Source of the DNA: Flavobacterium sp. WV_118_3
GTDB taxonomy: Bacteria > Bacteroidota > Bacteroidia > Flavobacteriales > Flavobacteriaceae
Direction: 5' to 3'
NCBI RefSeq assembly: GCF_039778605.1
Contig: NZ_CP156060.1
Location: 2,232,001 to 2,296,000 of the forward strand
Length of the DNA stretch: 64,000 nucleotides
The position numbers and the translations under genes were made by a program. Positions 53,170 through 62,192 of this stretch are shown piece after piece. Under the pieces are notes generated by a model. It saw nothing but the letters and a program-made list of their open reading frames with translations, searched no databases and was not told the origin of the DNA. Each line of letters begins with the position of its first letter. Position 1 is the stretch's first letter.

Positions 53170-54483
53170 ATGCTAAAACGGTTTTTCAATAGTATCTCAC
53201 AAAAACCCCTTATTACCCTTATTCTATTCGGTGTTTTATTCCGTTTATTCATTGTTTTATTTTACCAGCACGTTACTATTTTCCCCGATTCGGAAGGTTA
53301 TATTTATTTAGGTCGTCTTTTAAGTAAGTTACAACTTTCCGGTTATGTTGGTGAACGAACACCTGGCTATCCGTTATTGATAACAGTTGCCGGCAACAAT
53401 CTGACTATTACTGTTTTTTTTCAGCTTACAATCGGCATTTTCACTTCAATACTACTATATAAAAACCTGCTTTTGCTAAAATTTCATCCCAAACCGGCAA
53501 TATGGCTTTGTCTTTTTCTGTCGGCTTTTTTACATGTGATTTTCTATGAAACTGCAATATTAACCGAAGCATTAACACTTTTTTTCATGACATTGGCCGT
53601 GTATTCCTACCTCCGGTCTTTTATGGAAAATCCGTCGTTAAAGGCTCTTTTATTTTTTGGTTTTGTATTGGGTTATCTGGTTTTTATCAAGCCGTTTTAT
53701 ATTTTTCTTCCGTTTCTTTTTTATGGTTTTTATGTCTTAAAAGATTTTCATTTCCGCCGAATCATCAACAAGCGGATTCTTATTTTTATTTTTCCCATAG
53801 TTAGTTTTTTAGGATGGTCGTATGTGAATAAAATCAACACCGGACATTTTGTTCCTACGACTTTTTACGGTTACAATGTTGCTCAGAATTGTGTTTATTT
53901 TGCCGAGAAAACACCGGATGAATTCAAAACAATCCGGGAAATTTATGTTCAGCATCGGGAAATTGCCAAAAAAGAGCATACCGACATCGCCATGAGTATC
54001 TGGTTTGCCTATGCTGATCTTCGGAACGCTACCGGTTTGTCTTTTATTGAACTTTCGGATCAATTGAACCAATTTGGCAAAACCGCAATTCAAAATAATC
54101 CTGTCGATTATCTAAAACAGGTGCTTTTCCGATCGTGGGTCGATTTCTGGAAAGTCGACATGTACTGGAATTACCACGATTTTAAAGTTCCTTATATCAA
54201 TAAGGTTTTTATCGGTATATGGTATATTCAAATGGCTATTTTACAATTGCTAAAAATCATTTTTGTAGTGCTGATTCCATTTCAGTTGCTTGACTTTTTT
54301 ACCCGAAAAAAGATCACACCCGAATTTGTTTTCTCTATGATCATTTTTTGCACTTCCGTACTTCAGGCCATCAGTACTTATGGAAACAATTCCCGCTTTA
54401 GTTATCCGTTTGAATCTTTAATGGTTATCGTAGTACTATTGTATGGTAACCGAAAAGGATATCTGCCGTTGAGAAAACACTAA
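53170..54483 (+). CDS. Multi-pass membrane protein, GT-C (family 39-like) glycosyltransferase
   Basis: A 437-residue protein with about ten transmembrane helices. The first periplasmic loop has FPDSEGYIYLGRLL and GERTPGYPLLIT, similar to the PDSxxY and RxPGYP motifs of GT-C enzymes such as ArnT/PMT, where an acidic residue in this loop is catalytic. Such enzymes move sugars from polyprenyl phosphate to lipids, proteins or glycans in the periplasm. It opens the glycan cluster, 11 bases after ftsE. The assignment rests on motif layout and topology. Confidence 0.7.
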   Translation: MLKRFFNSISQKPLITLILFGVLFRLFIVLFYQHVTIFPDSEGYIYLGRLLSKLQLSGYVGERTPGYPLLITVAGNNLTITVFFQLTIGIFTSILLYKNLLLLKFHPKPAIWLCLFLSAFLHVIFYETAILTEALTLFFMTLAVYSYLRSFMENPSLKALLFFGFVLGYLVFIKPFYIFLPFLFYGFYVLKDFHFRRIINKRILIFIFPIVSFLGWSYVNKINTGHFVPTTFYGYNVAQNCVYFAEKTPDEFKTIREIYVQHREIAKKEHTDIAMSIWFAYADLRNATGLSFIELSDQLNQFGKTAIQNNPVDYLKQVLFRSWVDFWKVDMYWNYHDFKVPYINKVFIGIWYIQMAILQLLKIIFVVLIPFQLLDFFTRKKITPEFVFSMIIFCTSVLQAISTYGNNSRFSYPFESLMVIVVLLYGNRKGYLPLRKH

Positions 54484-54590
54484 TATATCCGACCATCTTT
54501 CTATACCACGGTTGTAATCCAACAATAATTACCAAAAAAAAACTACCTTGCAGTCGTATAATTGTTTTACGCAAGACACTTGAATGCCTT

Positions 54591-55475
54591 ATGCTTTCTA
54601 TATTAATTCCAACTTATAACTATGATATCAGCGAACTGGTTCGTACTCTTCTTCGGGAAGCAAATGCGCTACCATTGGCATTCGAAATTATCTGTTGGGA
54701 TGACTGTTCAACTGATACGATAATTTCGGAGCGCAATAAGGCTTTGCATCAGGAATCCGAACATTATTCTTATTTTCGAAATGCATCCAATTTAGGACGT
54801 ACTCAAACGCGGACATTACTGGCCCAAAAAGCTAAATACGAGTATGTACTGTTTCTCGATTCCGATGTTTTACCCGTATCAGATACGTTTTTACAAAACT
54901 ATATTGCCGCAATTCCGAACAACTATCCTGTTCTTTTTGGTGGTTATCAATATCGTTCCGAACACCAAAACGAAGCCACGATTTTGCGATGGGAATTTGG
55001 GCGCTACAGAGAGTCACACACGGCTGCTGTCAGAAATACAAAACCGTATCATTATATTTTTTCCGGTAATCTACTAATGGATAAAAATACGTTTCTAAAT
55101 CTCCCTTTTCCGGAAAATAACAGCTACGGTATGGATAGTTATTTTTCCTATCAACTCTATAAAAACACCATCCCAGTATACCACATCGACAATCCGATTT
55201 GGCATCTTGGTCTGGAAGAGAATATGATTTTTTTTCGAAAATCCCTGGAAGCGGTAAAAATACGGAAGCATTTCGCTCCGGAACTTCCCGGACTTGAAAA
55301 CATCAATTCATTGATCAAACACTACAGCCGATTAAAACAGTGGCGTCTGGACAAGGTCGTTGGCTTCTTTTTCCGGATTTCCGAACCCTTGCTCCGCAAA
55401 ATGATTTTAGGAAAAAACCGCAGTCTGTTTTGTCTGGACTTATATCGTTTGGGTTATATTTGTGTGGTAAACTAA
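54591..55475 (+). CDS. Family 2 glycosyltransferase
   Basis: A 294-residue cytosolic GT-A enzyme. The nucleotide-sugar site has LSILIPTYNY (2-11), DDCSTD (about 41-46) and the metal-binding LFLDSDVLP. A basic, hydrophobic C-terminal part (KMILGKNRSLFCLDLYRLGYI) may touch the membrane. It probably adds one sugar to a lipid-linked surface glycan. It is followed 6 bases later by a second family 2 gene. Donor and acceptor are unknown. Confidence 0.87.
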   Translation: MLSILIPTYNYDISELVRTLLREANALPLAFEIICWDDCSTDTIISERNKALHQESEHYSYFRNASNLGRTQTRTLLAQKAKYEYVLFLDSDVLPVSDTFLQNYIAAIPNNYPVLFGGYQYRSEHQNEATILRWEFGRYRESHTAAVRNTKPYHYIFSGNLLMDKNTFLNLPFPENNSYGMDSYFSYQLYKNTIPVYHIDNPIWHLGLEENMIFFRKSLEAVKIRKHFAPELPGLENINSLIKHYSRLKQWRLDKVVGFFFRISEPLLRKMILGKNRSLFCLDLYRLGYICVVN

Positions 55476-55481
55476 TCGAAT

Positions 55482-56405
55482 ATGGCTTTTTTTTCCGTCA
55501 TTATCCCGTTATACAACAAACAGGACTACATTGAAAATACGGTAAGCAGTATTTTGAAGCAGACTTTTACGGATTTTGAAATCATCATCGTAAATGACGG
55601 ATCCACCGATGCCAGTCTGGAAAGAGTAATGCATTTTTCCGATAACCGGATTCGTATATTCACAACCGAAAATCAAGGTGTTTCGGCTGCGCGTAATGTT
55701 GCGATGCGACACGCTTCCGGAATGTATTTTGCTTTTATGGATGCCGACGATTACTGGTATCCGCAGCATCTCGAAAAACTGCACGAGACGATTCTAACAC
55801 TGAATCACCTGAGCGTTTTTACGACATTACTCGAAGTTGAAACCGCTAATGGGATTTATCCGGCGCACTACAGCAATTTGCCCGATACCATTATGGAAGA
55901 AGTCGATCTTTTTAAAACCAGTATGGCTCACGTCCTTTTGTCGGCTTATACCACCGCCATTCACAAAAGTGTTTTTACAAACGTAGGTCCTTTTAATGAG
56001 GCACTTTCCAATGGAGAAGACACCGAATATTGGTTTCGTATCGGTTTTAACTATAAAATTGGTCTGTATAACCGTATTACAGCACGGCATACTTTTGTTC
56101 CGGGAAGTCTGTCGAACCGAAAATTCAACAGTCGTAATTTTTGTAATTTCGAACGGTTTATCGAAATGGAACGCGAAAATCCAATCGCCAAAAAAGCAAT
56201 TGACATCAATCGGTTTTCGTTGGCGCTACAATGCAAAATCCATGGTGATCGCACTACTTTTAAACGATTGGCACAACAAATCGACAAAAGCAATTTATTG
56301 CCAAAACAACGTTTTCTATTGCAGCTTCCGGCTTTTTTTCTAATCCGGTTGCAACAATTTAAAAACTATCTGGAAAAGAAAAACATCCGACTAGGTGCGT
56401 TTTGA
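55482..56405 (+). CDS. Family 2 glycosyltransferase
   Basis: A 307-residue GT-A enzyme with FFSVIIPLYNKQDYIENTV (3-21, in part), VNDGSTDASLERV and the DxD motif in DADDYWYP, common to the WaaE/WbbD-like subgroup. A mainly helical C-terminal part ends in basic residues (LEKKNIRLGAF), which may bind the membrane. It is co-transcribed with the preceding gene. Its last 15 bases overlap those of the convergent FdtA-like gene. Confidence 0.87.
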   Translation: MAFFSVIIPLYNKQDYIENTVSSILKQTFTDFEIIIVNDGSTDASLERVMHFSDNRIRIFTTENQGVSAARNVAMRHASGMYFAFMDADDYWYPQHLEKLHETILTLNHLSVFTTLLEVETANGIYPAHYSNLPDTIMEEVDLFKTSMAHVLLSAYTTAIHKSVFTNVGPFNEALSNGEDTEYWFRIGFNYKIGLYNRITARHTFVPGSLSNRKFNSRNFCNFERFIEMERENPIAKKAIDINRFSLALQCKIHGDRTTFKRLAQQIDKSNLLPKQRFLLQLPAFFLIRLQQFKNYLEKKNIRLGAF

Positions 56406-56801
56406 GTTTATAAAATCGGTATATTCCCGGATATAATCCTGTTCTTCATACACATCGGAGGAAACCACCAGACAAATTGCGCCCGATGAAAAATTGTCCA
56501 GTTCCCGCCAGATTCCTTCACGGATTAACAATCCTTTATCCGGACGATTGAGTGTTACTTTTTCCTTTTCGCTTCCATTGTCCAGCAAAACATCAAAACT
56601 ACCACTTAAGGCAATCAGAAATTCTTTTTGAGCAATATGGGCATGTCCACCGCGATAGGCTCCACTTGGTACATCATACAAATAATAAATCCTTTTGATT
56701 TCAAAGGGAACGGTATCTTTTTCGATTACCGCTAAATTACCTCTTGGATCGGTTATTTTAGGGATCGCAATAAAGGTTCCTATTTGCTCTATATCAGCCA
56801 T
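56391..56801 (-). CDS. FdtA/QdtA-like dTDP-sugar 3,4-ketoisomerase (cupin)
   Basis: A 136-residue cupin that is likely to isomerise a dTDP-6-deoxy-4-keto sugar to the 3-keto form. Key parts are DPRGNLAVIE (18-27), the histidines His53 and His55 in YRGGHAHIAQKE, LSGSFDVLLDNG, and the late IWRELDNFSSGAICLV. The matching aminotransferase may be the DegT-type gene at 61092. Its start lies within the last 8 bases of the preceding glycosyltransferase gene. Confidence 0.88.
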   Translation of the reverse strand: MADIEQIGTFIAIPKITDPRGNLAVIEKDTVPFEIKRIYYLYDVPSGAYRGGHAHIAQKEFLIALSGSFDVLLDNGSEKEKVTLNRPDKGLLIREGIWRELDNFSSGAICLVVSSDVYEEQDYIREYTDFINSKRT

Positions 56802-57639
56802 GTAACGTTTCTTCTTTTGTTTTTAAAATTTCCTTGTAATCCTGTATTCCTTTTAATCCTGTTTTTAATTTCGGATACAATCCGGCTAATGACACATACC
56901 GTTTTCGCCATAAAAAAAACAGGTATTTCAACAGGTAATAATAGGCTCCCACTCCAAAACGCTTGTAGAATCCAGCCATTTTTGCATAAATCAAACGATC
57001 GGAAGTGACCTCATCGCTCGAGGAATGACTTTCGTGAATGACAATATTTTCCGGGTAAAACAACACCCGTAAGCCGCTTTTTATGGCTCTTCTTAAAAAA
57101 AACAGGGTTTCCGCATCCTGAAAACGAGCCCCGAGTCCAAACCATTCATTATAAATACAATTTGTATCTCGCAACGCTTCCAATCGCGCCGTTACCTCGA
57201 TAGACAATACTTTATTCAGGTTGTTTGTTCCGAAAAAAAAAGGCGTTTTAGCATAGCGGCTAAACGGTTTCCCTTCGGTGGTAAGCGTCTGAAAACAAAT
57301 TATCGGAACCGTACTATTTGCATTATACGCTTTAAGAATGGTTTCCTGAAATCCTTCCGGATATACCACGTCATCATCGGCTATCAGTATAATTTTACCG
57401 GTTGCCAGGCGAAGTGCGTGGTTTCTACTTTTGGAAAGGCCTTTTTCGAAAACATTGATCACCTTTACGTTGGGATAGTCCGAATGCAGCAGTTGTTTTT
57501 CTGTGGTCTGATTAATAATCAACAGATTAAACGTATGGTACGGTGAAAAAGTAAAAATACGATTCAGAAAATCCAGCGAATCCCGATTCATTGTTGCTAT
57601 CAGGATTTCTAAATCATCATTTTTAAATTCGTTCTCCAA
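56794..57639 (-). CDS. Family 2 glycosyltransferase with a probable TTG start
   Basis: A 281-residue GT-A enzyme with LEILIATMNRDSL near the N-terminus, KGLSKSRNHALRLA, the metal-binding motif IADDDVVYP and NEWFGLGARFQDAETLFFLRRA. The frame is open to 57768, but the -7 box at 57658-57665 lies inside that extension, so transcripts would begin downstream of an ATG at 57678. A TTG at 57637-57639, giving MENEFKNDDLEILIATM, is the best start and the normal length for the family. It is coupled to the FdtA-like gene. Confidence 0.85.
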   Translation of the reverse strand: MENEFKNDDLEILIATMNRDSLDFLNRIFTFSPYHTFNLLIINQTTEKQLLHSDYPNVKVINVFEKGLSKSRNHALRLATGKIILIADDDVVYPEGFQETILKAYNANSTVPIICFQTLTTEGKPFSRYAKTPFFFGTNNLNKVLSIEVTARLEALRDTNCIYNEWFGLGARFQDAETLFFLRRAIKSGLRVLFYPENIVIHESHSSSDEVTSDRLIYAKMAGFYKRFGVGAYYYLLKYLFFLWRKRYVSLAGLYPKLKTGLKGIQDYKEILKTKEETLHG

Positions 57640-57657
57640 TTTGTTTTTATATTTACA

Positions 57658-57665
57658 CAAATATA
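57658..57665 (-). promoter_or_regulatory. -7 box TATATTTG for the glycosyltransferase at 56794
   Basis: Exact match on the minus strand, 19 bases before the proposed TTG start. It lies in the 44-base gap between two divergent genes. Confidence 0.6.
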
Positions 57666-57683
57666 AAAATTTCTGCATCGGTA

Positions 57684-58826
57684 ATGAAAATACTTTTAGT
57701 AGGGGAATACAGCCGGCTTCACAATTCGTTAAAGGAAGGCCTGACAGCATTGGGTCATCAGGTAACACTAGTCGGTTCTGGTGATAATTTTAAAAATTAT
57801 GCCGTCGACTATTCTATCCGAACGTCATGGACAACCCGCTATTGGTTTCCCCGAAAACTGAAAAATGTTATTTTTCGTTTTACCGGACTCAATTTGGAAA
57901 TGACTGAACGGGCGATTCGGTTTTATTTAGTAACTCCTCAGCTAAAAGGATTTGACCATATTCAATTGATCAACTCCGATGCACTCGAAACCCATCCTTA
58001 CTGGAGTCAAAAGCTCTATCAAAAGCTGTTTTCTCAAAACCCGGAAGCTACAGTTTCGCTATTGGTTTGTGGAGACGAAACGCCGGTCAATGATTATCTG
58101 TTGCAAGACAAACTAAAATATTCGGTGCTTACTCCTTATCTCAAAGACCGGTCGTTAGAATTACAATTCGAATATTCGTTAAAATATACCTATCCGAAGT
58201 ATCGAAAGCTTTTTAATTGGGTTTTCGAACAATGCAAAACGGTACTTGTTTCCGATCTGGACTATAAAATTCCGATGGAAACTATGGGCTATACCGTTGC
58301 CTTTATTCCGAATCCGATTAATAGTGATATGATCCCATTTCAGTCCAATATTATTACGGATAAAATTGTTATTTTTCTGGGTATTAATCGTTTGAGCTAC
58401 ATTAAAAAAGGGATTTCCTATTTTGAAAAAGCGCTTGAAATCATTCAAAAAAAATACCCCAACCAAATTGAGGTTATTGTGACCGAAAATGTTCCGTATG
58501 CGGTTTATATTAATTCCTATAATAAAGCCCATATCGTACTGGATCAGATCTATGGATTTGATCAGGGTTATAATGCGCTCGAAGCAATGGCAAAGGGGAA
58601 AGTGGTTTTTACCGGTGCCGAAACGGAGTTCTATGATCATTATAAACTAACCGAAAAAGTAGCCATAAATGCCGTTCCTGATGTGAAAGTCCTTGTCTCC
58701 GAATTGTCCTTTTTAATCGAAAATCCGGATGAAATTACCGCTATCGGACAACGCGCCCGGCAGTTTATCGAAAAGGAGCATTATTATATCCCAATAGCTG
58801 AGACGTATTTGAAGACATGGCACTAA
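57684..58826 (+). CDS. Family 1/4-like glycosyltransferase (GT-B)
   Basis: A 380-residue protein with a GT-B layout. The N-terminal Rossmann half begins MKILLVGEYSRLHNSLKEGL, a glycine-rich start common in this group; the C-terminal half contains VIFLGINRLSYIKKGISYFE, YGFDQGYNALEAMAKGKVV (donor-binding E-A-x-A-x-G pattern) and LIENPDEITAIGQRARQF. It may transfer a sugar within the surface glycan. It is divergent from the glycosyltransferase at 56794 and convergent with the acyltransferase at 58830, with only three bases between their ends. Confidence 0.85.
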   Translation: MKILLVGEYSRLHNSLKEGLTALGHQVTLVGSGDNFKNYAVDYSIRTSWTTRYWFPRKLKNVIFRFTGLNLEMTERAIRFYLVTPQLKGFDHIQLINSDALETHPYWSQKLYQKLFSQNPEATVSLLVCGDETPVNDYLLQDKLKYSVLTPYLKDRSLELQFEYSLKYTYPKYRKLFNWVFEQCKTVLVSDLDYKIPMETMGYTVAFIPNPINSDMIPFQSNIITDKIVIFLGINRLSYIKKGISYFEKALEIIQKKYPNQIEVIVTENVPYAVYINSYNKAHIVLDQIYGFDQGYNALEAMAKGKVVFTGAETEFYDHYKLTEKVAINAVPDVKVLVSELSFLIENPDEITAIGQRARQFIEKEHYYIPIAETYLKTWH

Positions 58827-58829
58827 TTT

Positions 58830-59591
58830 TTAGTAGTTTTTTAAAATATTGGTAACCACCAGCCATTTTTCCATATTTGCTTTTTCGGATTCCCAGTCCC
58901 TACCAATATTGCACTTTTTCAATTCGGCCGGAAGTCCTCCGATGATACTGTGTGGTTCGATTTCCGAATAATCCTTATTGCATAAACTGTTGGATGCTAT
59001 CGCGCAATAATCGGGTATAACGGTTTTTTGCATGATCGACACGCGATTGCCGGTATAGACATAACTCCCGATTTTAATGGGAGCCGATACGGGATATTTC
59101 TCGCCTGTTATTTTATTTTCCAGCGGATGAAAATTGGTATCTATAATTTGCGATTCGGCTCCGGTCTGTACATAATTCCCGATGGTAATACTGTTGGTAC
59201 AAATGGTTTTACTGTTGGTTGCCAGGGAATTCATATTTCCAAATTCGCAACAGGCTTTATCTCCAACATATAAAAAGTAGTCTTTTCCAAACTGCGCATA
59301 TCCATTAAAAATCAGTGTCCCGGACAGGTTCAATTCTGCAATTCCCTGATGAACCGTATTCATTTCATACCGCTGTCCAAATCCAATCATTCCCAATTCC
59401 AACGGTGCATTGATTTGTATTTTACCGCGTAGACTCTGAAATTTCACTTTTCCGTAAAAGAAAACCGGAAGTTTTCGCGCTTCGTTAAACGGAAACATTT
59501 TAAAATTAAAATACAGCGTTTTAATCCAATTCACCGTACTAAAAAACAGTAGTTTATGGTGTATCTTTTTTAAGCTTTTATAAATACCCAT
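58830..59591 (-). CDS. Left-handed beta-helix (hexapeptide) acyltransferase
   Basis: A 253-residue acyltransferase. Hexapeptide repeats such as ITIGNYVQTGAESQI, IKIGSYVYTGNRVSI and KTVIPDYCAIA build a left-handed beta-helix, as in sugar O- and N-acetyltransferases. The IIGGLPAE block near the end is typical of WcaF/MaeA-like enzymes. The ATG at 59591 overlaps the flippase stop by one base (TGATG). In this context the likely job is acetylation of a nucleotide sugar or glycan residue, perhaps the amino sugar made by the aminotransferase. Confidence 0.85.
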   Translation of the reverse strand: MGIYKSLKKIHHKLLFFSTVNWIKTLYFNFKMFPFNEARKLPVFFYGKVKFQSLRGKIQINAPLELGMIGFGQRYEMNTVHQGIAELNLSGTLIFNGYAQFGKDYFLYVGDKACCEFGNMNSLATNSKTICTNSITIGNYVQTGAESQIIDTNFHPLENKITGEKYPVSAPIKIGSYVYTGNRVSIMQKTVIPDYCAIASNSLCNKDYSEIEPHSIIGGLPAELKKCNIGRDWESEKANMEKWLVVTNILKNY

Positions 59592-61075
59592 CACTTTTTT
59601 CGATTTAAAAACTGGTTAATCGCTCCTTTTATATCCATTTTTTGATTCAATTGGTAACCGGAATAGCCTAAAGCCATTAGAAAAATCACTATCTGAGTAC
59701 CATATTTTAGTGGCTCATTAGTATCGATATAGCTTAGCATAAAAACCGCGGTACACATTAGGATACTATACAAAAATACTTTTTTGAAAGCAGTATCAAA
59801 AAATACTTTATAATATTTCCGTGCAATTATGATCATGATTAACAAATGTATCGCATAATAGACCAACGAACTGATTCCCAAGCCTTCCAATCCGTAATAA
59901 TAATACCCAAAAAGATTCAACACTATGGACAAACTGTTAAAAAGCAGTGCGGTTTTTATAAATAAAGCGGAATCATTTTTTACAATCATAATATAGCCTA
60001 ACGACCAGGAAACGGCTTTAAAAAGCATGCCTAACACTCCCCATTTTACCATTGCTATAACCGGTAAGAACTTAACCGAATATAAGGCTATGATCATATA
60101 CGGCATGATGATAATAAACAGAATAATGATCGGTGCCATCAGTAAAACCGCTACATGAATCTGCTGATTCACAAACGTATTTACTTTTTGCTGATCGCCG
60201 GACAGGACTGCCAATTTCGGATAATAATCCGTTCCCATTGCATTGAAAACCAATCCGACATAGGTATTGATGATTACAAAGCCCGCATTAAAAAGTCCTA
60301 CTTCACTAATATTTCCGATATGGCTTATAAAAATCTGCAGAATATACCCGGCAATTAAAATATAAATACTATTCAGGCTTAGCATAAAACCGAAACGCAA
60401 CATACTTTTTCCTTCCTGTATGATCGCACCTGAACTTAAATGCACTTTTTTTAATGCTAATTTCCGGATATAAAACGTCGTTACCAGATACAAAATCAGA
60501 TAGGTCACAATGATCGCCGGCGCAATCGCATCCGTTTCCCAGTAATAATACAACGGTACAATTAGTAACAATCCGAAAAGATTACCAAAAAGGTTCGATT
60601 TCGCAAAATAGGCATGTTCCCGTAGTCCTTGTAATATGGTAGTATTGGTTGTTGCCAGCTGCTTAAAAAAAACGGCGAAGCCCAACAGTATAAAGGCATA
60701 GCAATAGTCATAATTCCCAAAGGAAAGCTGACTTAACCAGGGCGATAACACGATCGTACAAAAGGCTCCCAGTATTCCTGCCCAAAATAAGATTCTTGAC
60801 AATACCGAAACAACCCGGTCTACATTGTCTTTAGTCGTCGTTTTTGCCTGTGAAATATCTTTTACGGCACTGGTTTCCAATCCGAGGTTGGTGAATCCGC
60901 TTATCAGATTTAGCGTCGCATTTAATAATCCGGCTATTCCCATTCCGGCCGGGCCAATCAGCACCGCTATAATTTTCGACCGAATAATCGAAACCAGTAT
61001 ACTGAATACCTGAACACCTCCAAAAATGGAAGTCGCTTTTAGTATATTGCGATATGCAGATTGACTTTCGGACAT
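59591..61075 (-). CDS. Wzx-type polysaccharide flippase (O-antigen translocase)
   Basis: A 494-residue membrane protein with twelve to fourteen helices of the MOP flippase superfamily. The first helix region is TSIFGGVQVFSILVSIIRSKIIAVLIGPAGMG, followed by loops rich in basic residues. It turns lipid-linked oligosaccharides across the inner membrane for the glycan made by the surrounding enzymes. It lies between the aminotransferase (16 bases upstream) and the acyltransferase (one-base overlap). No Wzy polymerase or Wzz is recognisable in the window. Confidence 0.88.
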   Translation of the reverse strand: MSESQSAYRNILKATSIFGGVQVFSILVSIIRSKIIAVLIGPAGMGIAGLLNATLNLISGFTNLGLETSAVKDISQAKTTTKDNVDRVVSVLSRILFWAGILGAFCTIVLSPWLSQLSFGNYDYCYAFILLGFAVFFKQLATTNTTILQGLREHAYFAKSNLFGNLFGLLLIVPLYYYWETDAIAPAIIVTYLILYLVTTFYIRKLALKKVHLSSGAIIQEGKSMLRFGFMLSLNSIYILIAGYILQIFISHIGNISEVGLFNAGFVIINTYVGLVFNAMGTDYYPKLAVLSGDQQKVNTFVNQQIHVAVLLMAPIIILFIIIMPYMIIALYSVKFLPVIAMVKWGVLGMLFKAVSWSLGYIMIVKNDSALFIKTALLFNSLSIVLNLFGYYYYGLEGLGISSLVYYAIHLLIMIIIARKYYKVFFDTAFKKVFLYSILMCTAVFMLSYIDTNEPLKYGTQIVIFLMALGYSGYQLNQKMDIKGAINQFLNRKK

Positions 61076-61091
61076 AGACGGTTTTCCGCTC

Positions 61092-62192
61092 TTAATAGTT
61101 GTTTAACGCGAGGATAATCGCATCGACCTCAGCGGTTGTTAAAGTTGAATTTAACGGCAGACTCAAGACTTCCCGATGGATTTTTTCGGTTATCGGAAAC
61201 GACAAACCGTGAAATTGTGGCAGTGCTTTTTGCTGGTGCGGCGGAATCGGATAATGAATTAACGTACCGATTCCTTTTTCTTTTAAATACCCGGCCAGCG
61301 CTTCTCTGTTTTCGGTTCGGATCACAAACAGATGAAAAACATGGTTTTCTGAAAAATCATAATACGGCAATGCAATTTTCGGATTTTGAATTTCCGACAG
61401 ATAGCGTTTTACGATGCTTCTTCTTTCCGTTGCTTCCACATCGGCATCCGGCAATTTGACATTTAAGATCCCCGCCTGAAATTCGTCCAAACGGCTGTTA
61501 TATCCTATATGATCATTTACATATTTAATTTCCGAACCATAATTCCGTAGGGAATACAGCATTTTTGCCAATTCCGAATCGTTGGTTGTGATTGCTCCCG
61601 CATCACCCAAAGCACCAAGGTTTTTACCCGGATAGAAACTAAACCCGGCGGCATCTCCCCAATTACCTGCTTTACGTCCGTTTAAAACCGCCCCGTGTGC
61701 CTGAGCCGCATCTTCGATAACCAGTAAATTATACTTTTCTGCCAATTTATGGATCCGAACCATGTCTGATAATTGCCCGTATAAATGTACCGCCAATATG
61801 GCTTTGGTCGTTTCGGTTCGCTTTTTCTCGGCTTCCAACGGATCTATAGTATAGGTTTCCAATTCGGGCTCTACCAATATCGGTACCAATTCGGCCTGTA
61901 AAATCGCCAAAATACTGGCAATATAGGTATTCGCCGGTACCAGTACGCCATCGCCTTTCTGTAATTTTCCTAATGCGATATAGGCTTTAAAAATAAGGGT
62001 TAAAGCGTCCAGCCCATTGCCTACTCCAATACAGTGTTTTACGCCACAATAGTCCGCAAAACCGGCTTCAAATGTCCGAACTTCGTTTCCTAATATATAC
62101 CAGCCGCTATCCAGAAAAGCAGTAAACTTTTCCTGAAACCGGGATTCATAGGGCTTATTCAGTTTTTTTAGATCTAAAAAGGGTATTTTCAT
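61092..62192 (-). CDS. DegT/DnrJ/EryC1/StrS aminotransferase
   Basis: A 366-residue PLP enzyme that aminates a keto sugar, such as a dTDP-3-keto or dTDP-4-keto hexose. The N-terminus is [21 protein letters not shown] (59-67) binds the PLP phosphate, EDAAQAHGA (160-168) holds the PLP-contacting aspartate, and Lys190 in [16 protein letters not shown] forms the Schiff base. With the FdtA-like isomerase it suggests a 3-amino-3,6-dideoxyhexose. Its ATG overlaps the stop of the GNAT-like gene (ATGA). Confidence 0.92.
   Translation of the reverse strand: MKIPFLDLKKLNKPYESRFQEKFTAFLDSGWYILGNEVRTFEAGFADYCGVKHCIGVGNGLDALTLIFKAYIALGKLQKGDGVLVPANTYIASILAILQAELVPILVEPELETYTIDPLEAEKKRTETTKAILAVHLYGQLSDMVRIHKLAEKYNLLVIEDAAQAHGAVLNGRKAGNWGDAAGFSFYPGKNLGALGDAGAITTNDSELAKMLYSLRNYGSEIKYVNDHIGYNSRLDEFQAGILNVKLPDADVEATERRSIVKRYLSEIQNPKIALPYYDFSENHVFHLFVIRTENREALAGYLKEKGIGTLIHYPIPPHQQKALPQFHGLSFPITEKIHREVLSLPLNSTLTTAEVDAIILALNNY

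Noticed and set aside
57640..57768. N-terminal extension of the glycosyltransferase at 56794 (starts at 57768 or 57678).
   Set aside because: The extension overlaps the divergent gene, has no family similarity, and contains the -7 box of its own gene.
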